This document shows positions 1 to 7,499 of a stretch of 64,000 bases of DNA, one piece after another (positions within the stretch are counted from its first letter, which is position 1; each line of letters begins with the position of its first letter). The DNA is from Collinsella sp. (lineage in GTDB: Bacteria > Actinomycetota > Coriobacteriia > Coriobacteriales > Coriobacteriaceae). Made by a program: the position numbers and the translations under genes. Location: assembly GCA_018376905.1 (NCBI GenBank), contig JAHAAK010000002.1, forward strand, positions 33,078-97,077, in the 5' to 3' direction. A model generated the notes under the pieces. The model did not search any database and was not told the origin of the DNA. It saw nothing but the letters and a program-made list of their open reading frames with translations.

Positions 1-344
1 ATAATGATTGCATCGCGACGGTCCTTGCAGTTTAGGACGCTCACTCCGGCAGCCGTCAGGGCGCGGTTAGTCTCCTTCATCGACAGCGCCATTGCAAAGG
101 CAATCTGCAGCACCTTATTGCGGCTCGGATTGCGCGAACCGGTAAAGATCTGATAGCCAAAGGTCTCGTTGAGGTCGGCCATACGCACCACGCGCGAACG
201 CTCGAGCCCCTTCTCTTGCAGCAACTGCTTTAAGTAATCCGAAAGCGACGGGGCGGCAAAGTCGTGTTCCTTGATATAGCCATCGATGTTTGGCGCGTCG
301 AGAAGCTCATTGAGCAACTCGTCAGTCAGCTTTTTATCGGACAT
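1..344 (-). CDS. HTH-type DNA-binding protein (partial, runs off the left edge)
   Basis: The ATG at 344 is preceded by a strong GGGGGAGGTG ribosome site. The frame stays open to base 1, so the C-terminus is missing; 114 residues are visible. The first 30 residues are acidic. Residues about 35-100 look like a compact helix-turn-helix fold of the XRE type: a helix with KQLLQEKGLERSR, then a recognition-like segment GYQIFTGSRNPSRNK, then an alanine-rich helix. Such proteins in this lineage often sit beside a serine/threonine kinase gene, which would lie outside the window; that is recall, not something visible here. Target genes are unknown. Confidence 0.65.
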   Translation of the reverse strand, partial: MSDKKLTDELLNELLDAPNIDGYIKEHDFAAPSLSDYLKQLLQEKGLERSRVVRMADLNETFGYQIFTGSRNPSRNKVLQIAFAMALSMKETNRALTAAGVSVLNCKDRRDAII

Positions 345-376
345 ACGACTTCACCTCCCCCAGTGCATGCAACATG

Positions 377-820
377 CTAGAAACCGCTTACGTCCGAACG
401 CTCCCAGCTAGCAACCTGGTCGGGAGACACCGTACCCAGCGCCTCGAACTTCCAGGAGCCGCCCGCCTTCAGATGATTGGTGTTTGCAAGAGCCGTTCCA
501 ACCTGGTTGCCATCGGCATCATACAGAACATATTCAATCTGAATGTAGCTCTTTTCCTTGTCCGTGTTATTGGTCAGGGTGCCCGTGATCTTATAGGTAA
601 ACTGATTGGAAGTGTCTTCAGCCTCGTCAGCAATGGTATACGGTTCTTGCGGTTCTTTTTGCTCCTCAGCCTGCCGTGTCGTCTCGGCAGGTTTTGCCGA
701 ATCGCTCGCAGACGAATCGGTTGAGTTGCCGCCCATAGAGCCCACGGCACCGACAATAACCAGCACCACGATGATGCCTAGGACAATCTTGCCGATTGGC
801 TTCTTTCCCTCTTTTGCCAT
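377..820 (-). CDS. Membrane-anchored FxLYD-domain protein
   Basis: A 147-residue protein with a lysine-rich start, one membrane segment at about residues 11-30, a serine/acid-rich linker to about 65, and a C-terminal domain. That domain has the FxLYD pattern: ITGTLTNNTDKEKSYIQI followed by YVLYDADGNQVGTA and a Trp-containing final strand. These extracytoplasmic beta-sandwich domains are common in Gram-positive anchored proteins and have no assigned enzyme activity. The ATG at 820 has GGAAGGA upstream. That ribosome site lies inside one arm of a perfect 14-bp inverted repeat (826-839 with 866-879), which may control translation. Confidence 0.75.
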   Translation of the reverse strand: MAKEGKKPIGKIVLGIIVVLVIVGAVGSMGGNSTDSSASDSAKPAETTRQAEEQKEPQEPYTIADEAEDTSNQFTYKITGTLTNNTDKEKSYIQIEYVLYDADGNQVGTALANTNHLKAGGSWKFEALGTVSPDQVASWERSDVSGF

Positions 821-825
821 TATTC

Positions 826-879
826 ATCCTTCCTACGATCCGGCTACCGTGCCGGTACACAGCACATCGTAGGAAGGAT
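826..879 (-). promoter_or_regulatory. 14-bp perfect inverted repeat overlapping a ribosome site
   Basis: Bases 826-839 (ATCCTTCCTACGAT) and 866-879 are exact reverse complements around a 26-base loop. On the minus-strand transcript the second arm contains the GGAAGG ribosome site of the FxLYD gene, so a hairpin would hide it. The dyad could equally be a protein-binding operator. Confidence 0.6.
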
Positions 880-984
880 TGAACTTGAATTCATTAGCTG
901 AGAGCTAAGGCTGCGGTAAACGACCAATGCAGTTATCCAAACGCCGAGCAAACGCACTGCGCGCGACCGTCTGCTGGCAGTGCA

Positions 985-1308
985 TCAACCCACCGTGACG
1001 GATTCCCCGGTAAAGGCACTGATCATCAACAGGACAAAGAAAACAAGGTAGCTGGCACTCAGCAGGTACGCAATGATCAGAAAGACGACCCAGCCGACAT
1101 TGGTTTTACCGTCGGCACGGCGTTGCTCGCGATTGCGGCAGAGCCAAATCGTCACGCCGATGGCAGTGATAAACAGCACGAGCGCCGCCGCGGCAAGCCC
1201 GGCAAGCGCAAACATCACGCCAATGCTCACAGCAATAACCGGAAGCAGCAGCAAACCGCACCCGCATCCACCCGGACTATATACGGCAGACTGTCGGCGT
1301 CGCCTCAT
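985..1308 (-). CDS. Small membrane protein of unknown function
   Basis: A 107-residue hydrophobic protein beginning MRRRRQ, with a Gly/Cys-rich turn (PGGCGCG) and then three or four membrane segments: about residues 20-60 (one or two helices) and 75-105. The start at 1308 is chosen because GGGGGTGG lies just upstream; a GTG at 1338 would overlap the stop codon of higA and is less likely. The arginine-rich N-terminus suggests it faces the cytoplasm. I recognise no family. It lies 29 bases after higA on the same strand, so it may be cotranscribed with the toxin-antitoxin pair, but nothing ties it to that function. Confidence 0.55.
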   Translation of the reverse strand: MRRRRQSAVYSPGGCGCGLLLLPVIAVSIGVMFALAGLAAAALVLFITAIGVTIWLCRNREQRRADGKTNVGWVVFLIIAYLLSASYLVFFVLLMISAFTGESVTVG

Positions 1309-1337
1309 CGCCGCGCCACCCCCATCATCTTTGAGCA

Positions 1338-1679
1338 CTACAGTGCGATAGCCTGCTGAACAGGAACGATCTTGTCGAGTTCCGGTTCGATCCGCCTTTT
1401 CTCGGCCTCAAGGTCAAACGCCACCTGAGCGCGCAGCCAATAACCATCCGTCAGGCCAAAATAACGGCAAAGACGGAGGTCGGTGTCGGCCGTCACGCGA
1501 CGTTTTCCCAAGACAATCTGCCCGATACGCTGAGCCGGAATCCCAGTCTCTTTCGCAAGGCGATATTGAGAAATGCCCATGGGAACAAGAAACTCCTCTT
1601 TGAGAAGCTCACCAGGAGTCACCGGCGACAGCAAATCGGCCGAAGTCTCATCACTTGTGATAATCGACGATTTCGACAT
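1338..1679 (-). CDS. higA: HigA-type antitoxin (XRE family)
   Basis: A 113-residue helix-turn-helix protein. Residues about 15-80 carry the HigA/VapI signature TPGELLKEEFLVPMGISQ, then the recognition region GIPAQRIGQIVLGKRRVTADTD. HigA binds and neutralises HigB and represses its own operon. The ATG at 1679 lies inside the 3' end of the toxin gene; the two overlap by 29 bases, with toxin first, which is the diagnostic higBA order. The C-terminal tail has the usual FDLEAEK region followed by extra acidic residues. A longer upstream reading frame to 1754 is ignored because it lies wholly within higB. Confidence 0.85.
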   Translation of the reverse strand: MSKSSIITSDETSADLLSPVTPGELLKEEFLVPMGISQYRLAKETGIPAQRIGQIVLGKRRVTADTDLRLCRYFGLTDGYWLRAQVAFDLEAEKRRIEPELDKIVPVQQAIAL

Positions 1680-1932
1680 TCCAAGCCATCTCCTGTCTCC
1701 ACTCAAAACAGACCCGATAGCGCTCGTTAACACGGATGCTATATTGACCGGCACGATCGCCCTTCAAAGCTTCCAGGCGGTTGCCCGGTGGAACGCGAAG
1801 ATCATCAAGCGAAGCACAAACCTGCAGTTGGCGAATCTTCCTCAACGCAACACGCTCAAAGGGCACGAACCTCCTGACCCGCACACCCATGGCAAAGCGT
1901 TCGGTATCCTCATCTTTATACGATGCAATCAT
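1651..1932 (-). CDS. higB: HigB-type toxin (RelE/ParE superfamily mRNA interferase)
   Basis: A 93-residue basic protein of the plasmid-maintenance killer family. Typical features are the N-terminal beta strand, the segment LRKIRQLQVCASLDDLRVPPGNRLEAL, and the closing motif QYSIRVNERYRVCFEW that supplies the conserved Arg and Tyr/Trp residues of HigB. HigB cleaves mRNA on the ribosome when HigA is degraded. The ATG at 1932 has AAGGCGA upstream. The gene leads a two-gene operon with higA and has palindromes in its promoter (1944-1965) that fit HigA autoregulation. Confidence 0.85.
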   Translation of the reverse strand: MIASYKDEDTERFAMGVRVRRFVPFERVALRKIRQLQVCASLDDLRVPPGNRLEALKGDRAGQYSIRVNERYRVCFEWRQEMAWNVEIVDYHK

Positions 1933-1943
1933 AGTATCGCCTT

Positions 1944-1989
1944 ACGTTAGTAACGTCAAACGTTTCTATAGACTTACATCTCTATTATA
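1944..1989 (-). promoter_or_regulatory. higBA promoter and likely HigA operators
   Basis: A TATAAT -10 box reads on the minus strand at 1984-1989. Downstream of it are two palindromes: ACGTTAGTAACGT at 1944-1956 and AAACGTTT at 1958-1965. HigA proteins bind dyads overlapping their own promoter, so these are the natural operator candidates. No good -35 box was found. Confidence 0.5.
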
Positions 1990-2034
1990 TCGTACGTTTG
2001 TTCGTGTTTTCTAGAACAAATAGTCCTTTGCGCC

Positions 2035-3222
2035 TTAGTCAAGCAAAAGCAATCGTTTGTAGACATCGAGGCCTTTGAGAAGAATCTCCTCGTCAAAGAG
2101 CATGGTATCGGTATGCAGAGCGCTCATCGCATAGGCTGGGCAGTCATCAGCGTCGATCGGGTTTTCTTGTCCTTCTGGCACGCCCGTGCCCAGCAAGAAG
2201 AACACGCCCGGCAGATGGCGCTGATAGAAAGCAAAGTCCTCGGCAATTAACAGCGGCTCGTCCACAAGTTGCAGCTCGGGCAAGGCAGGCGCAATGTGGG
2301 CAAACAACTCGGGGTCGTTATCGACTGGCGGATAGCCCTCGGCAAAGTCGAGATCGTACGTACAGCCCGTTGCGGTGCACGCCTCGTCGAGCGCACGGCG
2401 TACGCCCTCGCGCGCACGGTCGAACATGGCGTCCGTAAACACACGCAAGCTACCGGCAACATGGGCCTCCCCCGCCACCGCATTGCAGACGGTGCCGGCC
2501 TGCAGCAGGCCAAACTTACCGATGCAGGGCTCATCGGCACCCAGCTCGTCCATCAGCTCGCGCTCGGCAACCAGGAACTTTGCCGCCGCCAGCGCTGCGT
2601 CATGTGATTCCTCGACTGGAACGCCGTAGGTCTTGGCGATATGGATGCTCGTGCCATGGATATGAATGTGCGTCTCGCTCGAGCGCGCCAGCAGCGGACC
2701 GGGACAGCTCGCCAGCGTACCGGCAGGAAGATCGGGCCACACGTGAAAGCCAAAGATGCGGTCGACCCCGTAGCGCTCGAACACGCCGCTCTCGCATACC
2801 GTCTTAGCGCCACCGGTTGTTTCCTCGGCCGGCTGGAACACAAAAAGCACGTTGCGCTTAATGGCGCCCGACTGCTCGCGAATCGTACGGTCGACATACG
2901 TCGCGGCGGCAAGTGCCATGGCCATGTGTCCATCATGTCCGCAAGCGTGCATCTTGCCGGGATGGGTCGAGGCAAAGGCCGCTCCCGTCGCCTCCGCGAT
3001 GGGCAGCGCATCCATATCGGCGCGAATCGCCGTGGCATGCGCGGCATCAACGCCGGCGTCGAAGAAAGCACAGACGCAGCTGGGGCACGGATGGGTCACT
3101 TCGCAGGTGAGCGGTGCCAGCACGCCCTCGATATAGGCGATAGTCTGCGGAAGATCGAAATCGAGCTCCGGAATGCGATGGAGATCGCGGCGATAGCGAC
3201 GGAGTTCTTGGAGCTCGGTCAT
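2035..3222 (-). CDS. M20-family amidohydrolase, candidate N-acetyl-diaminopimelate deacetylase
   Basis: A 395-residue zinc/manganese peptidase of the M20D group (hippurate hydrolase, IAA-amino-acid hydrolase, N-acetyl-diaminopimelate deacetylase). Metal-site motifs are visible: MHACGHDGHMAM near residue 100, FQPAEETTGGA near 135, GFHVWPDLPAG near 165, and AEDFAFY near 350. A central lid domain carries AAGEAHVAGSLRVF. The ATG at 3222 has GAAGGGAT upstream. It is divergent from the lysine operon. Because that operon encodes the acetyl-transfer enzyme DapH, a deacetylase is required somewhere, and this is the nearest candidate. The exact substrate is inferred, not shown. Confidence 0.8.
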   Translation of the reverse strand: MTELQELRRYRRDLHRIPELDFDLPQTIAYIEGVLAPLTCEVTHPCPSCVCAFFDAGVDAAHATAIRADMDALPIAEATGAAFASTHPGKMHACGHDGHMAMALAAATYVDRTIREQSGAIKRNVLFVFQPAEETTGGAKTVCESGVFERYGVDRIFGFHVWPDLPAGTLASCPGPLLARSSETHIHIHGTSIHIAKTYGVPVEESHDAALAAAKFLVAERELMDELGADEPCIGKFGLLQAGTVCNAVAGEAHVAGSLRVFTDAMFDRAREGVRRALDEACTATGCTYDLDFAEGYPPVDNDPELFAHIAPALPELQLVDEPLLIAEDFAFYQRHLPGVFFLLGTGVPEGQENPIDADDCPAYAMSALHTDTMLFDEEILLKGLDVYKRLLLLD

Positions 3223-3370
3223 AGAGGATCCCTTCGTGAGGCACATCTGTTGCAATTTATTGTGATACAGGATTGTGGCGCACTTGTTTCCAGCATATCC
3301 CTGCATTTTTTAAACGTTATATACGAATACTCTTGTTTGGTAAAGTGCAACGTGGTAGGGTCGTTACCAC

Positions 3371-3534
3371 TTGATAGAGGCGCGGGCACGAAGAACCGCG
3401 GGCGAGCCGGCAGGCTTTGACCCCGTGGGGAGGCGAAACCCGCCGAACTGGGCTTTTCGGGCACGAACAACCTGGTGGGCCTGTGGGAAACACCCACAGG
3501 ACTGTCTGCAGCAATGCGGGAGCGCTATCCGGAC
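3371..3534 (+). promoter_or_regulatory. Lysine riboswitch (L box)
   Basis: The sequence follows the lysine aptamer in order: GATAGAGGCGCGG at 3373-3385, GGGGAGGCGAAACC near 3427, CCGAACTGGG, a hairpin CTGTGGG..CCCACAG at 3481-3499, GACTGTC, and the closing GGGAGCGCTATCC ending at 3530. GATAG (3373-3377) pairs with CTATC (3525-3529) as P1. The P1 3' strand, CGCTATCCGGAC (3523-3534), can instead pair with GTCTGGATAGCG (3576-3587) just before the lysA ribosome site. That is a ready-made switch. It lies directly upstream of the lysine biosynthesis operon. Confidence 0.87.
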
Positions 3535-3600
3535 ATTGGGTCCACGCTATGCGGATTCGATGCGCAGATGGCGCCGTCTGGATAGCGAGGTTTACGGGAC

Positions 3601-5910
3601 ATGGCATTGACCCCCAACGAGGCATATGCGGCCAAGCAGCCGTTTGTGGACAAGGAGACACTCGAGCATATCGTCGAGCAGTTCCCCACGCCGTTTCATC
3701 TATACGACGAGGCAGGCATCCGCCGCAACATGCAAGAGGTGCGCGACGCCTTTGCATGGAACCCGGGCTTTAAGGAGTACTTTGCCGTCAAGGCCAATCC
3801 CAACCCGGCGCTCATCTCCATTCTCAACGAATACGGCTGCGGCTGCGATTGCTCGAGCTATACCGAGCTCATGATCGCCCGCTCGCTGGGCATCACGGGA
3901 CACGACATCATGTTCTCTTCCAACGACACGCCGGCTGCCGACTTTGAGCTCGCCAACAAGCTGGGTGCCATCGTCAACTTTGACGACATCAGCCACATCG
4001 AGTTCTTTGAGCGTGTTGCGGGACCCATCCCCAAGACGGTCAGCTGCCGCTTTAATCCAGGCGGTCTGTTCCAGCTCTCCAACGGCATCATGGACAACCC
4101 GGGCGACTCCAAATATGGCATGACCACCGAGCAGCTCTTTGAGGCCTTCCGCATGCTCAAGGCCAAGGGCGCCGAGAATTTTGGCATCCATGCCTTCCTT
4201 GCCAGTAACACCGTCACTAACGACTACTATCCCAAGCTCGCACGCATCCTCTTTAAACTTGCCGTGCGCCTGGAGCGCGAGACCGGCGCACATGTCGCCT
4301 TTATCAATCTGTCCGGCGGCGTCGGTATCCCCTATCTGCCCGAGCAGCAGGCCAACGATATTCACGCCATCGGCGAGGGAGTGCACGCGGCATACGACGA
4401 GATTCTGGTTCCCGCTGGCATGGGCGATGTGGCGATCTGCACCGAGATGGGCCGCTTTATGATGGGTCCCTATGGGTGCCTGGTCACCAAGGCCATCCAC
4501 GAGAAGCAGATCTACAAGGACTATATCGGCGTGGACGCCAGTGCCGTCGACCTCATTCGTCCCGCCATGTATGGCGCTTACCACCACATCACGGTGATGG
4601 GTCAGCCGGACGGTCCCGATAAAACCGCAGCCACCGTCACGAACACGTACGACATCACGGGCAATCTGTGCGAGAACAATGACAAGTTCGCCATCGACCG
4701 CGAGCTTCCGCATATCGACATGGGCGACCTGCTCGTGATTCACGACACCGGCGCGCATGGCCACTCTATGGGCTACAACTACAACGGCCGCCTGCGCTCC
4801 GCCGAGGTCCTGCTGCGCCCCGATGGCTCGGCAGACCTCATTCGCCGCGCCGAGCGCCCGGGCGATTACTTTGCCACGCTCGACGTGCTGCCGTGCGGCC
4901 GCGAGCTGCTGGCCAAATCGCGCGCCGAAAGCGCCCGCCGTCGCGCTCAGGACGAGCGCCTAGCAGTCGCCGCCCAATGGAACAAACGCGTCCAGATCGC
5001 GGAAGCGAAGGAGAAGAACATGGATATCCGCAACCTCGAGGGCTCGATCGTCGCCCTCGTCACGCCGTTTAAAAAGGACGGCAGCGTCGACTTTGACGCG
5101 CTCGAGCGCCTTATCGATTTCCACTTGCAAAATGGCACCGACGCCATCCTCACCCTGGGCACCACCGGTGAGAGTGCCACGATGACCGATGACGAGGACA
5201 ACTCCGTCGTCGCCGCCGTGGTCAAGCATGTTGCAGGACGCGTCCCCGTCATCGCCGGCTCGGGCTCCAACTCCACGCAGACCATGCTCACCAAGTCGCT
5301 CACCTATCAGGGCCTGGGCGCCGACGGTCTGCTGCTCATCACCCCCTACTACAACAAGTCCAATGAAGAGGGTATCTATCAGCACTTTAAGACCGTCGCC
5401 GATGCCGTGGACATCCCCTGCATCCTGTACAACATCCCCGGCCGCTGTGGCTGCGGCATCAGCGAGCGCAACGTAGAACGCCTGGCCGCGCACCCCAACA
5501 TCATGGGTATTAAGGAGGCCTCGGGCAACGTCGCCTACGCGGCCAAGATCGCCCACCTGCTGTCAGACGACTTCCGCATGTACTCGGGCGAGGACGCGCT
5601 TACCGTACCGCTCATGAGCCTGGGCGCCTCGGGCACCATCAGCGTGTGGGCCGACGTGCAGCCGCAGCTCGTGCATGACATGTGCCGCGCCTATCTGGAC
5701 GGTGACGTGGCGCGTGCCCGCGATATCCAAATTGCCGGCCAGCCGCTCATCAATGCCCTCTTTAGCGAGGTCAACCCCATCCCCGTCAAGGAAGCGCTCG
5801 CCCAGATGGGCATGATCGAGGCAAACTACCGTATGCCGCTGTGCCCCATGGCAGACGACACGCGAGCCGCACTTACCGATGCTCTGAAGGGAGCTGGTCT
5901 GCTTGATTAA
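3601..5910 (+). CDS. lysA-dapA: Fused diaminopimelate decarboxylase (LysA) - dihydrodipicolinate synthase (DapA)
   Basis: One uninterrupted frame of 769 residues contains two enzymes. Residues 1-473 are LysA, the PLP enzyme making lysine from meso-DAP: PLP lysine K64 in FAVKANPNP, a SGGVGIPY loop, TEMGRFMMGP, the catalytic-Cys region LCENNDKF, and SMGYNYNGRLRSAEVL. Residues 474-769 are DapA, the aldolase-type first enzyme of the DAP branch: LGTTGESATM, ILYNIPGRCG with its tyrosine, and the Schiff-base lysine in MGIKEASGN. A charged Ala/Arg/Glu linker joins them. The DapA methionine codon (5020) still has a good AAGGAG ribosome site, so free DapA may also be made. The operon is led by a lysine riboswitch and continues into dapB and dapH. 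Confidence 0.88.
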   Translation: MALTPNEAYAAKQPFVDKETLEHIVEQFPTPFHLYDEAGIRRNMQEVRDAFAWNPGFKEYFAVKANPNPALISILNEYGCGCDCSSYTELMIARSLGITGHDIMFSSNDTPAADFELANKLGAIVNFDDISHIEFFERVAGPIPKTVSCRFNPGGLFQLSNGIMDNPGDSKYGMTTEQLFEAFRMLKAKGAENFGIHAFLASNTVTNDYYPKLARILFKLAVRLERETGAHVAFINLSGGVGIPYLPEQQANDIHAIGEGVHAAYDEILVPAGMGDVAICTEMGRFMMGPYGCLVTKAIHEKQIYKDYIGVDASAVDLIRPAMYGAYHHITVMGQPDGPDKTAATVTNTYDITGNLCENNDKFAIDRELPHIDMGDLLVIHDTGAHGHSMGYNYNGRLRSAEVLLRPDGSADLIRRAERPGDYFATLDVLPCGRELLAKSRAESARRRAQDERLAVAAQWNKRVQIAEAKEKNMDIRNLEGSIVALVTPFKKDGSVDFDALERLIDFHLQNGTDAILTLGTTGESATMTDDEDNSVVAAVVKHVAGRVPVIAGSGSNSTQTMLTKSLTYQGLGADGLLLITPYYNKSNEEGIYQHFKTVADAVDIPCILYNIPGRCGCGISERNVERLAAHPNIMGIKEASGNVAYAAKIAHLLSDDFRMYSGEDALTVPLMSLGASGTISVWADVQPQLVHDMCRAYLDGDVARARDIQIAGQPLINALFSEVNPIPVKEALAQMGMIEANYRMPLCPMADDTRAALTDALKGAGLLD
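5009..5022 (+). promoter_or_regulatory. Internal ribosome site and ATG for stand-alone DapA
   Basis: Within the fused frame, AAGGAG at 5008-5013 precedes ATG at 5020 by six bases. The methionine matches the normal DapA N-terminus (MDIRNLEGSIVALVTPF). This suggests that the fusion arose by loss of the lysA stop codon and that separate DapA initiation may persist. Confidence 0.6.
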
Positions 5911-6643
5911 GACCGTCATTATGGGAACGGGCCGCATGGGCTCGCTCATCCGCACTACCGCCGAAGGCATTGTCGACGCCGGCGGGCAGCCCGTTTTTGA
6001 TATCGTCGCCCAGATCGGATTTGATCTGTCCGAGCTCGAGAGCGCCCCGGCGGCCGACGTTATCATCGACTTCTCGAACGTCGTGACCTTCGATGCCGTC
6101 GTCGCCTATGTCGAGCGCACGGGCGCCGCGTTGGTCTCGGGCACCACGGGCTACACCCCCGAGCAGATGGACCGCCTGCGCGAGCTTGGTCAGAACGCCC
6201 GCGTCATGCACTCCGGCAATTACTCCATCGGTATCGCAGCCCTGCGTCATCTGGTAGCACAGGCCACACGCGAGCTGCCCGGCTTTGACTGCGAGATCGT
6301 CGAGACACACCACAACCAAAAGGTTGACGCCCCCAGCGGCACCGCCAAGCTGCTACTCGACGCCGTGGTCGAAGCCGAGCCCGAGGCTGGCTACCACCCC
6401 GTCTATGGCCGCGAGGGCATGTGCGGCGTGCGTGACCCCAAGGAGATCGGTATGCACTCGCTGCGCGGCGGCACCGTCGCCGGCGTGCACGAGGTGAGTT
6501 TCTTTGGCCAGGACGAGGAGGTCACGCTCACCCACCGCGCCACGAGCCGTCAGATCTTTGTCAACGGCGCCCTGGCAGCCGCGCAGAAGCTCGTCACCCG
6601 CGACCCCGGCTTCTACACCTTCGACCAGGTCATGTTTGCCTAA
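5903..6643 (+). CDS. dapB: 4-hydroxy-tetrahydrodipicolinate reductase
   Basis: A 246-residue DapB, which reduces the DapA product with NAD(P)H to tetrahydrodipicolinate in the DAP/lysine pathway. The N-terminal Rossmann motif is MGTGRMGSL. The catalytic and substrate-binding signature ETHHNQKVDAPSGTAKLL lies near residues 132-149. The start is a TTG at 5903, overlapping the dapA stop by 8 bases, with AAGGGAG nine bases upstream; the overlap implies translational coupling. Length and motif order are typical of the family. Confidence 0.92.
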   Translation: MIKTVIMGTGRMGSLIRTTAEGIVDAGGQPVFDIVAQIGFDLSELESAPAADVIIDFSNVVTFDAVVAYVERTGAALVSGTTGYTPEQMDRLRELGQNARVMHSGNYSIGIAALRHLVAQATRELPGFDCEIVETHHNQKVDAPSGTAKLLLDAVVEAEPEAGYHPVYGREGMCGVRDPKEIGMHSLRGGTVAGVHEVSFFGQDEEVTLTHRATSRQIFVNGALAAAQKLVTRDPGFYTFDQVMFA

Positions 6644-6682
6644 CCAGGTATCAACCGTATCCACGAAAAGGAGAAACAGCAT

Positions 6683-7402
6683 ATGAGTAACGCAGCCGAG
6701 ATGGATGCCCAGGAGATTATCAACTACATCGCCACCGCGCCCAAAAAGACACCTGTCAAGCTGTACGTGCGCGAGAAGCCCGGCATGAAGGTTGCCTGGG
6801 GCGACGCACATGTCTACGGCGGCCGTCGCGGCAAGACCGTCTTTGGCGACTGGGATGAGCTCAAGGCCATCCTCGATGCCAATGCCGACTCCATCGACTA
6901 CTACGATGTCGAGAATGACTGCCGCAACTCCGCCGTGCCCATGCTCGACCTTAAGGGCATCAACGCTCGCATCGAGCCGGGCGCGATCATCCGCGACCGC
7001 GTCGAGATCGGCGATCGCGCCGTCATCATGATGGGCGCCATCATCAACATCGGCTCCGTCATTGGTGAGGGTTCCATGATCGATATGGGCGCCGTGCTGG
7101 GCGGCCGCGCCACCGTGGGCAAGAACTGCCACATCGGCGCCGGCACCGTGCTGGCAGGCGTCGTGGAGCCCGCCAGCGCCACGCCCGTCATCATCGAGGA
7201 CGACGTTATGATTGGCGCCAACGCCGTGGTCCTGGAGGGCGTGCGCGTGGGCAGGGGCGCTGTTGTTGCCGCCGGCGCCGTGTGCGTCGAGGACGTCCCC
7301 GCCGGTGCCGTCGTGGCCGGTGTCCCCGCCCGCGTCATCAAGATGCGCGACGAGAAGACCGACAGCAAGACCGGCCTCGAGGAAGGCTTACGCCGGCTCT
7401 AG
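6683..7402 (+). CDS. dapH: Tetrahydrodipicolinate N-acetyltransferase
   Basis: A 239-residue protein with an N-terminal alpha/beta cap (to about 80) and a left-handed beta-helix of hexapeptide repeats (IEPGAIIRDRVEIGDRAVIM and onward to about 225). This is the DapH/DapD-acetyl type that acetylates tetrahydrodipicolinate with acetyl-CoA. The insertion AGVVEPASATPVIIEDDV is typical of this subfamily. AAAGGAG lies upstream of the ATG. It is the last gene of the riboswitch-controlled operon and commits the organism to the acetylated DAP route, which needs an aminotransferase and a deacetylase encoded nearby or elsewhere. Confidence 0.92.
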   Translation: MSNAAEMDAQEIINYIATAPKKTPVKLYVREKPGMKVAWGDAHVYGGRRGKTVFGDWDELKAILDANADSIDYYDVENDCRNSAVPMLDLKGINARIEPGAIIRDRVEIGDRAVIMMGAIINIGSVIGEGSMIDMGAVLGGRATVGKNCHIGAGTVLAGVVEPASATPVIIEDDVMIGANAVVLEGVRVGRGAVVAAGAVCVEDVPAGAVVAGVPARVIKMRDEKTDSKTGLEEGLRRL

Positions 7403-7440
7403 AGGCGTGTCAACCTGCAAGGAAATGCAGTTCTAAGCAA

Positions 7441-7479
7441 AAAGGCCGAAGCTCCATTGGGGCTTCGGCCTTTGTTTTT
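7441..7479 (+). terminator. Rho-independent terminator of the lysine operon
   Basis: AAAGGCCGAAGC at 7441-7452 pairs with GCTTCGGCCTTT at 7462-7473, followed by GTTTTT. The A-run on the other side lets it also terminate the convergent gene at 7500-8504. Confidence 0.85.
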
Positions 7480-7499
7480 CTGCAGCGTCCAAGCGCAGT

